Shown here: one piece after another, positions 8,695 through 16,277 of the stretch
Position numbering within the stretch: position 1 is the first letter of the stretch
How the letters are laid out: each line of letters starts with the position of its first letter
Source: Jiangella rhizosphaerae
Lineage (GTDB): Bacteria > Actinomycetota > Actinomycetes > Jiangellales > Jiangellaceae
Direction: 5' to 3'
Assembly: GCF_003579925.1 (NCBI RefSeq)
Contig: NZ_QUAL01000137.1
Span: 1-35,509 of the forward strand
DNA length: 35,509 nucleotides
Made by a program: the position numbers and the translations under genes
The notes under the pieces: generated by a model
The model's database searches: none
The model's input: only the letters and a program-made list of their open reading frames with translations
What the model was told of the DNA's origin: nothing

Positions 8695-9741
8695 TCAGCG
8701 CGGACGGGGAGCGGACACCGTCCGGCCGGGCTCCACCACGCAGGGGAGCAGCCGGTGCCGGTCGGTGGTGCCGGACGGGTCCTCGATCAGCTGGACGAGC
8801 AGCGCCAGCGCCTGCTCGCCCATCTCCTCGCGGGGGATGCGGAAGCCGCTCCACGCGATGCCGGTGTCGTCGGCGCCGGTCTCGACGGGAACGTCGGGCT
8901 GGCCGAGGACGGCGATCGAGAGGTCGGCCGGCACGTCCAGGCCGCGGGCCGCCGCGGCCGCGCGGATGCTGCCGGCGCGGTACGCCTCGGCCAGCACCAG
9001 TCCGGTCAGGTGGTTCTCGACGACGACGTCGACGATCTCGTCCGGGGTCAGCTCCGCGGGGTCGAACGACGTCGGCCGCAGCCCGGCCGCGCGCATCGCC
9101 GTCCGGTAGCCGGTGAGGCGGTCGATGATCGACTCGCGGTCGCTCAGCTCGCCGACGAACCCGATCCGCTCGTGGCCCCGCTCCAGGAACAGCCCGACGA
9201 CGTCGTTTGTCGCCTGGACGTAGTCGGCGCCGACGTAGGGCAGGTCGGCCTCGCCCGGCAGCTCGCGCCGTCCGACGAACACGAACGGGAAGCCGTCGTC
9301 GATGAGGTGCACCAGCTCCTGCTTGTCCTCGGCCCGGCCGAGCAGCACGCAGCCGTCGGTGACGCCCAGGTGGGCGCGTGCCTTGCCGGACAGCCGGCGC
9401 CGGCCGTTCTCGACCGGCGCGCTGGTGAACAGCAGCAGGTCGCTGCCCCAGCGCTCGGCCTCGCGCTCGATGCCGACCAGGAACGGGTGGTAGAAGTCGC
9501 CGTTGCCCTGCGGGAACACCGGCTCGTAGGTGAACACGCCGATGATCTGGTTGCGGCCGCGGGCCAGCCGCTGCGCCAGCGGGTTGGCGGAGTAGCCGGT
9601 CTTGCTGATGGCGTCGAGCACCCGCTGCCGGGTCTCCGGGCCGACGCGGTCGGGCTCGGCGTTGAGCACGAGCGAGACGGTCGCCTGACTGACGCCCGCC
9701 ATCCGCGCGACGTCGGCCTGGGTCGCTCGCTTGGCCGGCAT
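8695..9741 (-). CDS. LacI-family transcriptional regulator of the glycan operon
   Basis: A protein of 348 residues. The helix-turn-helix (residues 6-27) reads ATQADVARMAGVSQATVSLV, followed by the hinge helix NPLAQRLARG, which inserts in the minor groove at the centre of LacI operators. The rest is a periplasmic-binding-like effector domain, from QIIGVFTYEPVFPQG to the Pro/Arg end. It is the first gene of the minus-strand operon, with a strong GGAGGAGGG ribosome site. It probably represses itself and the downstream oxidoreductase, ABC and hydrolase genes until a sugar from the target polysaccharide binds. The palindrome immediately upstream is the likely operator. Confidence 0.93.
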   Translation of the reverse strand: MPAKRATQADVARMAGVSQATVSLVLNAEPDRVGPETRQRVLDAISKTGYSANPLAQRLARGRNQIIGVFTYEPVFPQGNGDFYHPFLVGIEREAERWGSDLLLFTSAPVENGRRRLSGKARAHLGVTDGCVLLGRAEDKQELVHLIDDGFPFVFVGRRELPGEADLPYVGADYVQATNDVVGLFLERGHERIGFVGELSDRESIIDRLTGYRTAMRAAGLRPTSFDPAELTPDEIVDVVVENHLTGLVLAEAYRAGSIRAAAAARGLDVPADLSIAVLGQPDVPVETGADDTGIAWSGFRIPREEMGEQALALLVQLIEDPSGTTDRHRLLPCVVEPGRTVSAPRPR

Positions 9742-9762
9742 GTGCCCTCCTCCGGTGGTGCC

Positions 9763-9776
9763 GTTATGCGCATAAC
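9763..9776. promoter_or_regulatory. LacI-type operator upstream of the first lacI
   Basis: GTTATGCGCATAAC is a perfect 14-bp palindrome with a central CG, the form bound by LacI/GalR proteins. It lies 22 bp upstream of the lacI start codon, where it would overlap the promoter and allow autoregulation of the whole operon. Confidence 0.7.
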
Positions 9777-9910
9777 TTGATGACTGTGGTCCGTCGGCTC
9801 GAAGCCGGGGATTGGGGGCGATCCTGGCGGGTGATGCCGAACGATGTCAAGGGTGTGACGAGGAGATTTCGGGCGCACCGCGGTGCTCGCGCTGGTCAGG
9901 CGGCGAATCA

Positions 9911-9924
9911 GTTATGCGAATTAC
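9911..9924. promoter_or_regulatory. Second, imperfect LacI operator-like site
   Basis: GTTATGCGAATTAC repeats the full left half of the 9763 palindrome and deviates at two positions in the right half. The centres are 148 bp apart, a distance compatible with looping between two LacI tetramer sites. No coding function is seen in 9742-9940. Confidence 0.45.
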
Positions 9925-9940
9925 CGGCTTGACCGGAGGG

Positions 9941-10225
9941 TCAGCCGGCGGCCGGGGCGATGTCGAGTCCGACCTCGTCGCCGACGGCGGCTCCGGCGGC
10001 GGCTCCGGCGGCCTCCAGTGCCGCCTTGCTGACGCCCACGCACAATCCGCCGCCGGCGACGAGCATCGTGCTGCCGGTGAACGGCGCGTCCTCGATGGTG
10101 CCGGTCACGCGGTACTGGCGGCGTCCGCCGAGCTCCGCGACGAGGTCCGCCGGGACGTCGACGACCGCCATGCCGCCGGGCTTGTCCTCGCGCCAGCGGC
10201 GTACACGTCCGGTGAACGCCACCAT
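9941..10225 (-). CDS. DUF1905 domain protein
   Basis: A small protein of 94 residues. The single domain runs FTGRVRRWREDKPGGMAVVD, VPADLVAELG and VTGTIEDAPFTGSTMLVAGG, ending in a Gly/Ala-rich VGDEVGLDIAP strand. This is the small beta-barrel pattern of DUF1905, usually free-standing or fused to a YdeI-like domain. Its biochemical role is unknown. The ATG at 10225 begins the domain without extra residues. It is transcribed toward lacI but is separated from it by 200 bp holding the operator-like sites. A large inverted repeat lies just upstream. Confidence 0.8.
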   Translation of the reverse strand: MVAFTGRVRRWREDKPGGMAVVDVPADLVAELGGRRQYRVTGTIEDAPFTGSTMLVAGGGLCVGVSKAALEAAGAAAGAAVGDEVGLDIAPAAG

Positions 10226-10250
10226 GAACGCAGTCTGCCCCCCCACTCCC

Positions 10251-10322
10251 GTTGATCTTGGAGTTCTTCGGCCATCTATCGGACATCTCGGGCCACGATT
10301 GCCGAACAACTCCAAGATCAAC
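10251..10322. repeat. Intergenic inverted repeat, REP-like
   Basis: Arms of 25 bp (10251-10275 and 10298-10322) flank a 22-bp loop. The outer 15 bp, GTTGATCTTGGAGTT and its complement, are perfect, and only two of the 25 positions mismatch. It fills the gap between the divergent DUF1905 and SRPBCC genes. The AT-richer arms stand out from the surrounding GC-rich DNA. There is no U-tract for a standard terminator, and neither gene ends here, so a dispersed palindromic repeat is more likely. Confidence 0.7.
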
Positions 10323-10357
10323 AGCTCCGGTGGCCGGGGCGGGGCGATACTGGCGGT

Positions 10358-10801
10358 ATGGCCGTCGACGTCGTGACCGAGGTCGTCATCGCCCGGCCTC
10401 CGGACGAGGTCGCCGCCTATGCCGGCGACCCGTCGAACGCGCCCGAGTGGTACGCGAACATCGAGTCGGTGCAGTGGCGGACGCCGCCGCCGGTCGGCGT
10501 GGGATCGCGTCTGGACTTCGTCGCCCGGTTCCTCGGCCGCCGGCTCGCCTACACCTACGAGGTGGCCGAGTCCGGGCATGAGCGGCTGGTCATGCGGACG
10601 GCGCAGGGTCCGTTCCCCATGGAGACGACCTACACCTGGGAGCCGGCGGGTGACGGCGGAACCCGCATGACGCTGCGCAACCGCGGTGAACCGGCCGGGT
10701 TCGCCAAGGTCGCCGCGCCTGTGATGGCGGCGGCGATCCGGCGCGCGAACGAGAAGGACCTCGCCCGGCTCAAGCAGATCCTGGAATCCGGACGTCGATG
10801 A
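10358..10801 (+). CDS. SRPBCC family (START-like) protein
   Basis: A 147-residue single-domain protein. It starts TEVVIARPPDEVAAYAGDPS, the typical first strand and helix of polyketide cyclase/CoxG-like SRPBCC domains. It continues with NAPEWYANIESVQW, a central TYTWEPAGDGGTRMTL strand pair, and a long C-terminal helix (AAPVMAAAIRRANEKDLARL) that would cap the ligand cavity. Such proteins bind hydrophobic ligands or act as small cyclases or dehydratases. The ligand is unknown. Its TGA overlaps the ATG of the Nudix gene as ATGA, so the two are translationally coupled. Confidence 0.85.
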   Translation: MAVDVVTEVVIARPPDEVAAYAGDPSNAPEWYANIESVQWRTPPPVGVGSRLDFVARFLGRRLAYTYEVAESGHERLVMRTAQGPFPMETTYTWEPAGDGGTRMTLRNRGEPAGFAKVAAPVMAAAIRRANEKDLARLKQILESGRR

Positions 10802-11334
10802 CCGGCGCCCGTCACGACGAGGACGTGCGCGCCGAGGGCGAACCGGAGCGCGAGTTCCATGCCGGCATCGCGGCGCGGCTGCCCCGCAAGACCGTCGCCG
10901 GCGGAGCGCTGATCCGGGACGAGTCCGGCCTGATCCTGTTCGTCGAGCCGGCCTACAAGCCGACGCTGGAGATCCCCGGCGGCAACTCCGAGCCCGACGA
11001 GTCGCCGCTGACCACCTGCCGCCGCGAGGTCCGCGAGGAGCTCGGTCTGGACCTCCCGATCGGCCGTGCCCTGGTGGTCGACTGGATCCCGGTCAGCGGC
11101 CCGTGGCACGACCGGATCGTCTTCGTGTTCGACGGCGGCGTGCTGGACGCCGCGACGGTCGCCCGGATCACCCCCGACCCGGTCGAGCTCCGCGGCGTCG
11201 CGTTCCTCCCGCTGGCGGTGGCGAGCGACCGGCTCCGTCCGTCGATGGCCCGCCGGCTGGCGGCCGCGGAGGTCGCCGTGGAGCTCGGTGAGACGCTCTA
11301 CGCGGAGTTCGGCCGCCCGGTCCGCGGCGGCTGA
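10798..11334 (+). CDS. Nudix hydrolase
   Basis: A protein of 178 residues with a letter-perfect Nudix box (G-x5-E-x7-REUxEExGU) at residues 62-84: Gly62, Glu68, then REVREELGL. Glu77, Glu80 and Glu81 would bind the catalytic magnesium. The approach strand TVAGGALIRDESGLILFVEP precedes it. The substrate (a nucleoside diphosphate linked to another group) cannot be deduced. The ATG overlaps the SRPBCC stop by 4 bp. A 23-residue acidic and Arg-rich extension before the domain may be poorly structured. Confidence 0.92.
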   Translation: MTGARHDEDVRAEGEPEREFHAGIAARLPRKTVAGGALIRDESGLILFVEPAYKPTLEIPGGNSEPDESPLTTCRREVREELGLDLPIGRALVVDWIPVSGPWHDRIVFVFDGGVLDAATVARITPDPVELRGVAFLPLAVASDRLRPSMARRLAAAEVAVELGETLYAEFGRPVRGG

Positions 11335-11373
11335 CCAGCGGCGGCCGGCGCTCGGGTGCGCTGCTCCCAGCCG

Positions 11374-12702
11374 TCAGCGCAGCCGCGGATCGTTGCCGGG
11401 GCGCGTGCTGACCCGCAGGCCGAGCGCGTCGGCGACCCGGCCCCAGTCGACGTAGGAGAAGTTGGTCGCGTCGCGCTCCGGGTCGGCGCCCGGACCGGTC
11501 TCGGGCTCGTCGTGGGTGACCAGCAGGCCCTCGCGGTAGTCGCCGACGACGCGGTGGGTGACCGCCAGGCCGTCGGAGCCGTTGACGTCGTCGATGCCGT
11601 CACCCGCGACGCGGAACGTGCCGAGCGGCCGGTTGCGGCCCGTCGTCGAGTAGACGGCGAACCGGTCGTCGCCCTGGCTGGAGACGATCACGTAGCCGGC
11701 CCGGCCGCGCCCGTAGTAGACGTCGACCCCCTCGGCGTCGGCGACCAGGTTCGGCCCGCCGAGCCCCGGCTGGTCCGGGTCGACCGGCACGCACTCCTCA
11801 GTCTCCTCGTCGTACGCGTCGTGCACGCCGAAGTCGGCGACCGTGTCGATCAGCCGCGGCTCGCCGCTGCCCAGCGGGAGCGGGATCCGCCACAGGCCGA
11901 CGTCCTCCTGGGTCGCGTACAGCACGTCGGTGCGCTGGTCGACGGCGACGCCCTCGAGCTGCGGCCCGACGCCGGGCTCCTCGCACGGCACCCAGGTGCT
12001 GCCGTCGGGGAGCGGGAAGCGGTCCGGCAGCTCCAGGTGCTCGACGTCGGTATAGGCGACGGTGCCGTCGCGGCGGGCGGTCAGCCGCGCCGTCGCGATC
12101 GTCGTCGCACCCTCCTGGGTCACGACGGCGTAGGCGTCGGCGCGGCTGGGCTGCCAGACGGCGACGCCGTACGCGGTCTGCTCGTTCTCGACCGTCTCGC
12201 GGTCCGGGCTGAAGAGGAACTCCTGCTCCGGCGCGGTGATCTCGCGCAGCGGTGCCGCGGCCCGCGAGCCGGCCGGGTCGATGGCGAAGAACCGCAGCTG
12301 GTCGTTGTACCGGTCGGACACCACGGCGACGTCGGCGGTCCGGCCGCCCAGGCGGATGCCGTACGCGATGTCGACGTTGTTGTACCGCCCGTCCACGCCG
12401 TCGGCGCGCGGCGCCGGGGTGGCCGGCAGCGACTGCAGCTCACGCGAGTCCAGGTCGTAGACGCGCAGCCCGCCTTCCTTCGCCGTCACGATGACGATCG
12501 ACCGGCCGGACTGCTCCGGGTGCACCCAGATGGCCGGGTCGTCGCCGGACGCGTTGCCGCCCTCATCGTCGTCGTACAGCACCGGCGTCTCGTTGTCCGT
12601 GGTGACCACGGCGGGCGGGGTGACCCTCGGCGCGCCGCCGGCCGGCAGCGCGAGCATGAGGGCGAGCGGGACGGCGACGGCGAGGGCGGCGGTTCGGCGC
12701 AT
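11374..12702 (-). CDS. Secreted beta-propeller phytase
   Basis: A protein of 442 residues with a Sec signal peptide (LAVAVPLALMLALPAGGAP, residues 6-24). The body is a beta-propeller phytase: DDPAIW at 54-59, TAKEGGLRVYDLDSRELQ at 73-90, and RYNNVDIAYG at 106-115, the calcium-dependent phytase signatures. Acidic and aromatic blade motifs continue to the end (DAEGVDVYYGRG, LVTHDEPE). It would release phosphate from phytate outside the cell using calcium. It converges on the Nudix gene with a 39-bp gap and is divergent from yaaA. No PHO box was identified. The length agrees with actinobacterial 3-phytases. Confidence 0.9.
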   Translation of the reverse strand: MRRTAALAVAVPLALMLALPAGGAPRVTPPAVVTTDNETPVLYDDDEGGNASGDDPAIWVHPEQSGRSIVIVTAKEGGLRVYDLDSRELQSLPATPAPRADGVDGRYNNVDIAYGIRLGGRTADVAVVSDRYNDQLRFFAIDPAGSRAAAPLREITAPEQEFLFSPDRETVENEQTAYGVAVWQPSRADAYAVVTQEGATTIATARLTARRDGTVAYTDVEHLELPDRFPLPDGSTWVPCEEPGVGPQLEGVAVDQRTDVLYATQEDVGLWRIPLPLGSGEPRLIDTVADFGVHDAYDEETEECVPVDPDQPGLGGPNLVADAEGVDVYYGRGRAGYVIVSSQGDDRFAVYSTTGRNRPLGTFRVAGDGIDDVNGSDGLAVTHRVVGDYREGLLVTHDEPETGPGADPERDATNFSYVDWGRVADALGLRVSTRPGNDPRLR

Positions 12703-12766
12703 GACCGGGAGCCTGCTCCCGCAAGCTTGCCGGCCGCGTGGCCGGCGGGCGAACGGTCGGCGAACC

Positions 12767-12772
12767 TACTCT
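12767..12772 (+). promoter_or_regulatory. -10 box of yaaA (leaderless)
   Basis: TACTCT fits the actinobacterial TANNNT -10 consensus and ends 6 nt before the GTG at 12779. Transcription would therefore begin at or next to the start codon, and no ribosome-binding site is seen. No clear -35 box. The palindrome GCAAGCTTGC (12721-12730) lies upstream, between yaaA and the phytase gene. Confidence 0.5.
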
Positions 12773-12778
12773 GTACTC

Positions 12779-13564
12779 GTGCTGATCGTGCTGCCTCCGT
12801 CGGAGACGCAGGCCCGGCCGGCTCGTGGCCGCGCCCTCGATCTCGCGCGGCTCTCGTTCCCCGAGCTGACCGAGGCGCGATCCGCGGTGCTCGACGGCAT
12901 GGTCGCCACCAGCGCGCGACCCGACGCCGTCCGCCGGCTGGGGGCGCCGGCCGGCGCGGTCGCGGCGGTCGCCCGCAACGTCGACGTACGGACGGCGCCC
13001 ACGGTCGCGGCGGGGCGGCTGTACCAGGGCGTGCTCTACCACGCGTTCGACCCGGCGACGCTCGACGCGGCGTCGGCGCGGCGGGCCGGGCGCCGCGTCG
13101 TCATCGTGTCGTCGCTGTTCGGGGCGGTACGCCTGGGCGACAGGGTGCCGGCCTACCGGCTGCCGATCTGCGCGCACCTCGACGGCCTCGGCGGCATGCC
13201 CGAGGTGGAGGTCTACTGGCGGCCGTGGCTCGGCCCGGTGCTGACGGAGGCGGCCGGCCGCGGCGTCGTCGTCGACCTGCGGTCCAGCAGCTACGCGTCG
13301 CTGTGGCGGCCCGGTCCGGAGCTGGCCGAGCGCTGGGTGGTGCTGCGGGTGCCCGGCTCGCCGCACGGTGCCAAGGCCACCCGCGGCCGGGTCGCGCGGC
13401 TGCTCTGCACCGAGCCGGCCGTGCCCCGCAACGTACGCGCGCTGGCCGCCGTGGTCGGCGCCGCCTTCGACGTCGAGCTGCACCCGCCGGACCGTGACCG
13501 CGCCCCCTGGGTGCTCGATGTCGGACCCGCTGACCCGGGGCTGTCGCATCAGAGGCCGAGATAA
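12779..13564 (+). CDS. yaaA: Peroxide stress protein YaaA (DUF328)
   Basis: A protein of 261 residues. The conserved opening LIVLPPSE is present, followed by LYQGVLYHAFDPATLD and FGAVRLGDRVPAYRL, the three best-known YaaA segments. The end has the basic patch typical of the family (GSPHGAKATRGRVARLL). In Escherichia coli YaaA lowers intracellular free iron and DNA damage during peroxide stress; the actinobacterial homologues are presumed similar. The GTG at 12779 is chosen because the conserved block starts two codons later and a -10 box sits 7 nt upstream. The 3' end overlaps the convergent MazF-type gene by 16 bp. Confidence 0.87.
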   Translation: MLIVLPPSETQARPARGRALDLARLSFPELTEARSAVLDGMVATSARPDAVRRLGAPAGAVAAVARNVDVRTAPTVAAGRLYQGVLYHAFDPATLDAASARRAGRRVVIVSSLFGAVRLGDRVPAYRLPICAHLDGLGGMPEVEVYWRPWLGPVLTEAAGRGVVVDLRSSSYASLWRPGPELAERWVVLRVPGSPHGAKATRGRVARLLCTEPAVPRNVRALAAVVGAAFDVELHPPDRDRAPWVLDVGPADPGLSHQRPR

Positions 13565-13866
13565 TGCGCGACCGCATGCTCGACCTCGGCCATGTCGTCG
13601 CGCTCCAGGTAATCGACCGGATCGCCATTGACGTACGCGACGTCGATGGTGCGGATCTGGTCGACCAAGAACCGGGTCTTGATCCCCATGACGTCCAGCT
13701 CTGGCCGGAAGACGGCCGGCTGAGCGCTCGTGGACGTCGGCACCACGGTGACGACGTTCCACGGCATGGAGCTGGGGCTCATCACCACGGCATAGCGCCG
13801 GCCGCGTTGCTCATGCCCCCGCTCGGCGTCTCCGAAGTCGACCCGGTAGACCGCGCCGCGGATCAC
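13549..13866 (-). CDS. MazF/PemK-type toxin
   Basis: A protein of 105 residues. It starts [21 protein letters not shown], the family's first strand and loop, then RYAVVMSP with the hydrophobic core strand. [12 protein letters not shown] and [10 protein letters not shown] follow, with the Thr/Ser-Thr and Asp-Gln-Ile-Arg segments seen in MazF ribonucleases. It would cleave single-stranded mRNA at short motifs and stop growth. The GTG start at 13866 overlaps the antitoxin's TGA as GTGA; a second GTG lies one codon earlier. The 3' end overlaps yaaA by 16 bp on the opposite strand. Confidence 0.88.
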   Translation of the reverse strand: MIRGAVYRVDFGDAERGHEQRGRRYAVVMSPSSMPWNVVTVVPTSTSAQPAVFRPELDVMGIKTRFLVDQIRTIDVAYVNGDPVDYLERDDMAEVEHAVAHYLGL

Positions 13867-14063
13867 CACGCATCCTGTTCGGCCGAGAGGTCCTCGGTGC
13901 GAAGCCGCTCGGCATCGGCGCGCGCCTGCTCGGCCCACACCTCTCGCTCCAGCAGCCGTAGCGCACGCCTGATGACATCGCTCTTGTGCTCGCCGCTGCG
14001 CATGGCTGCCCTGATGATCTGTTCGTCCCGCTCGGTAGGCCGGAACCCGATCGTCGCTGCCAT
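13863..14063 (-). CDS. Ribbon-helix-helix antitoxin of the MazF-type toxin
   Basis: A 66-residue protein. [17 protein letters not shown] forms the ribbon strand and first helix, and [16 protein letters not shown] the second helix of a CopG/Arc-type DNA-binding dimer. The acidic tail ([16 protein letters not shown]) would wrap around the toxin. It is upstream of and 4 bp overlapped with the toxin gene, the standard antitoxin-first order. It should repress its own promoter. On the minus strand upstream, the AT-rich palindrome ACAATTGT (14089-14096) in an otherwise GC-rich stretch is a candidate operator. Confidence 0.87.
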   Translation of the reverse strand: MAATIGFRPTERDEQIIRAAMRSGEHKSDVIRRALRLLEREVWAEQARADAERLRTEDLSAEQDAW

Positions 14064-14088
14064 GAGGTCAGGATAATCTCGCTGTACA

Positions 14089-14096
14089 ACAATTGT
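14089..14096. promoter_or_regulatory. Candidate operator of the toxin-antitoxin pair
   Basis: ACAATTGT is a perfect 8-bp palindrome 26 bp before the antitoxin start, inside the AT-richest stretch of this neighbourhood. Ribbon-helix-helix antitoxins bind short palindromes of this kind. A TATCCT that could be the -10 box lies between it and the ATG. Confidence 0.35.
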
Positions 14097-14125
14097 CGAG
14101 CAGTTGCGCAACGCGGCCCGTCGAG

Positions 14126-15085
14126 TCAACTGAGCAGGAACGACCGCAGAGCGCCGGCGAGGCGTTCGTCGTCGGCGGGCTGGTCGGGGTACTCGGCGTG
14201 GCCGGCGGCGAGGACGACGAGCTCCTTCGGCCCCGGGATCGCGTTGTGGACGGCGAACTGGCCGGGCGGCGGGACGGCGGGATCCCACAGCGCCGGTGCC
14301 ACGAGCATCGGGATGCGCAGCCGCCGGGCGGCCGTCGCCGCGTCGAAGAACCGCAGCACCTCGCGCGCCTCAGGATGCCGGGCAACGTGCAGGCGGACCG
14401 CTTCGCCGCTGCCGGTGCAGGGCATGGTGAGCCGCAGGTCGTGGTTGCCGAAGCTGGGCACCGTCAGGGCGCCGCGGTCGAACCGGTCGTCCCACGGCAG
14501 CGCCAGCGCGCCGATGCCGCCGCCGAAGCTGCCGCCGGCGTAGGCGACCCGGTCCGGCGGATCCGGCAGCAGGGCCAGCAGCGCCGACGCCGCGCACCAG
14601 ACGTCTGCGGCGTTGCCGCCGTGCACGTAGGTCTCCACCGACTCGATGCCGTGCAGCACGTGCTCGGCCGACACCGCGGGGATGCCGGGGACCAGCCCGC
14701 GCGCCGGCAGTCCGCGCGACCCGGCGAACAGGACGGCGGTGCCGGGCAGCGCGAGTGCCGGGTCGGGCGACTCGCGGCCGCCGTATCCGTGCCCGACGAC
14801 GACGGCGCGCTCCACCCCGTCCGGCGGCAGCCACAGCCAGCCGCCCAGCCGCACCCCGCCCAGCGACGTGAAGGACACGTCGTGCCAGCCGCGGGCCTGC
14901 CCGGGCGCCGGCCGGACGGCGGGCGCGGGGTCCACCGCCAGCGCCCGCTCGTACAGCGCCGTCCAGAACTCGGCGAAGCCGGCGGGTTCGGCGGGCGCGC
15001 CCACCGTCAGCAGGGCCGCTTGGTCGTAGCCGTAGGTGGCGTCGAAGGCGTCGGCGCCGAACCAGGCGTCGTAGGGCAGGGGCAC
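14126..15085 (-). CDS. Acetylxylan esterase / cephalosporin-C deacetylase family (AXE1)
   Basis: A cytosolic alpha/beta hydrolase of 319 residues, the usual AXE1 length, with no signal peptide. The nucleophile elbow is GGSFGGG (Ser186), with Asp268 in [16 protein letters not shown] and His296 in AGHAEYP completing the triad. [10 protein letters not shown] supplies the oxyanion region. Such enzymes remove acetyl groups from short xylo- or other oligosaccharides after uptake. The GTG start at 15085 follows AGGG. It lies 11 bp downstream of the LacI gene on the same strand, so it is co-transcribed with the repressor and opposite the ABC-GH2 operon. That suggests the imported sugar is acetylated. 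Confidence 0.87.
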   Translation of the reverse strand: MPLPYDAWFGADAFDATYGYDQAALLTVGAPAEPAGFAEFWTALYERALAVDPAPAVRPAPGQARGWHDVSFTSLGGVRLGGWLWLPPDGVERAVVVGHGYGGRESPDPALALPGTAVLFAGSRGLPARGLVPGIPAVSAEHVLHGIESVETYVHGGNAADVWCAASALLALLPDPPDRVAYAGGSFGGGIGALALPWDDRFDRGALTVPSFGNHDLRLTMPCTGSGEAVRLHVARHPEAREVLRFFDAATAARRLRIPMLVAPALWDPAVPPPGQFAVHNAIPGPKELVVLAAGHAEYPDQPADDERLAGALRSFLLS

Positions 15086-15096
15086 GGTTCGTGACC

Positions 15097-16122
15097 CTAA
15101 CCGGTGGCCGGTGCCCGGGTGCTGTCGCGCTCGATGAGCGTGTGCGGGACGACGATCTGGGTGGCCGGGCGGGACGGCTCCTCGATGCGCCGCACCAGTT
15201 GCTCGAGCGCGCGGGTGGCGATGACGTCCTTGTCGAGGGCGACGGTGCTCAGCGACGGGATCGCGAAGCGGCCCTCCTCGATGTCGTCGATGCCGATGAT
15301 CGCGACGTCCTCGGGAATGCGCCGCCCGGCGTCCTGCACCGCTCGCATCGCGCCCATCGCGAGCAGGTCGGAGTAGCAGAAGATCGCATCGGGCGGCGCG
15401 TCCAGCGCGAGCAGCCGCCGCGTCGCGTCGTAGCCGTCGCGGCGGTGGTACTGGGCGGCCGGCACGACGAGGTCGTCGTCGTGCGGCAGCCCGGCCTCGT
15501 CCAGTGCGCGCAGGTAGCCGGCGGTGCGCTGCCGGGGCGTGCTGTACGTCTCGCGCGGCTGGGTGCCGACGGCGGCGATGCGGCGGCGGCCGGTCGCCGC
15601 CAGGTGCGTGGTGGCGTCGAAAGCGGCTCGGGTGTTGTCGATGGCGATGTGGTCGAACCGGCCGGTGAACGTGTGCTCGCCCAGCAGGATGGTCGGCAGG
15701 ATGGTGCTGCTGTCGAGGTCGGCGATCTCGTCCTGGGTGACGAGCGGGCTGAACAGGATGCCGTCGAACAGCATGGTGCGGTCGCTGCCGGTCAGCAGCT
15801 GCCGCTCGCGCTCGTGGTCGTGGCCGGTCTGGTCGATCATCACCCGGTAGCCGTGCGCCGACGCGGCGTCGATGACAGCGCGGGCCAGCTCGCTGAAGTA
15901 GGGCACGTCGATCTCGGGGACGATGAGCGCGAGCAGGCCGGTGCGCCCGGTGCGCAGGTTGCGGGCGACGAGGTTGGGCCGGTAGCCCAGCTCGTCGATG
16001 GCCGCCAGGACGCGGCGCCGGACGTCGTCGCTGACGTGCGTGTAATCGTTGACGACGTTCGACACCGTCCGGGGCGACACCCCGGCCAGCCGGGCCACGT
16101 CCTTCACGGTGACCTGGCTCAT
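15097..16122 (-). CDS. LacI-family regulator of the ABC-GH2 locus
   Basis: A protein of 341 residues. Its helix-turn-helix is TVKDVARLAGVSPRTVSNVV (residues 5-24) and its hinge helix NLVARNLRTG. The effector-binding half includes LLALIVPEIDVPYFSELARA and a late DVAIIGIDDIEEGRFAIPSL, a typical LacI/GalR ending. The ATG at 16122 follows GGGAGG. It is divergent from the sugar-binder gene and first in a short operon with the esterase. It should repress both directions through the two operators between the genes, with an oligosaccharide as inducer. Confidence 0.93.
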   Translation of the reverse strand: MSQVTVKDVARLAGVSPRTVSNVVNDYTHVSDDVRRRVLAAIDELGYRPNLVARNLRTGRTGLLALIVPEIDVPYFSELARAVIDAASAHGYRVMIDQTGHDHERERQLLTGSDRTMLFDGILFSPLVTQDEIADLDSSTILPTILLGEHTFTGRFDHIAIDNTRAAFDATTHLAATGRRRIAAVGTQPRETYSTPRQRTAGYLRALDEAGLPHDDDLVVPAAQYHRRDGYDATRRLLALDAPPDAIFCYSDLLAMGAMRAVQDAGRRIPEDVAIIGIDDIEEGRFAIPSLSTVALDKDVIATRALEQLVRRIEEPSRPATQIVVPHTLIERDSTRAPATG

Positions 16123-16171
16123 CCACCACCTCCCGCTCGGTCGCCGTCCATGATCCTCGTCGAGACCCACT

Positions 16172-16216
16172 TTTGCAACGTGGAAAATTGCGCTACATTC
16201 TTTGCCACGTTGCAAA
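16172..16216. promoter_or_regulatory. Paired LacI operators in the divergent promoter region
   Basis: Two 16-bp sites with central ACGT occur, TTTGCAACGTGGAAAA (16172-16187) and TTTGCCACGTTGCAAA (16201-16216). Each has one ideal half of the palindrome TTTGCAAC-GTTGCAAA and one imperfect half. Their ideal halves face outward, so the outer 12 bp of the pair form a perfect inverted repeat. Centres are 29 bp apart, about three helical turns. TACATT (16194-16199) between them may be the -10 box of the plus-strand operon. Confidence 0.75.
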
Positions 16217-16277
16217 CGCGCTGGTGGATGACCATCCTGGTCGCCTCCGACGCTCGGCCTTCACACAAAGGAGTGTC

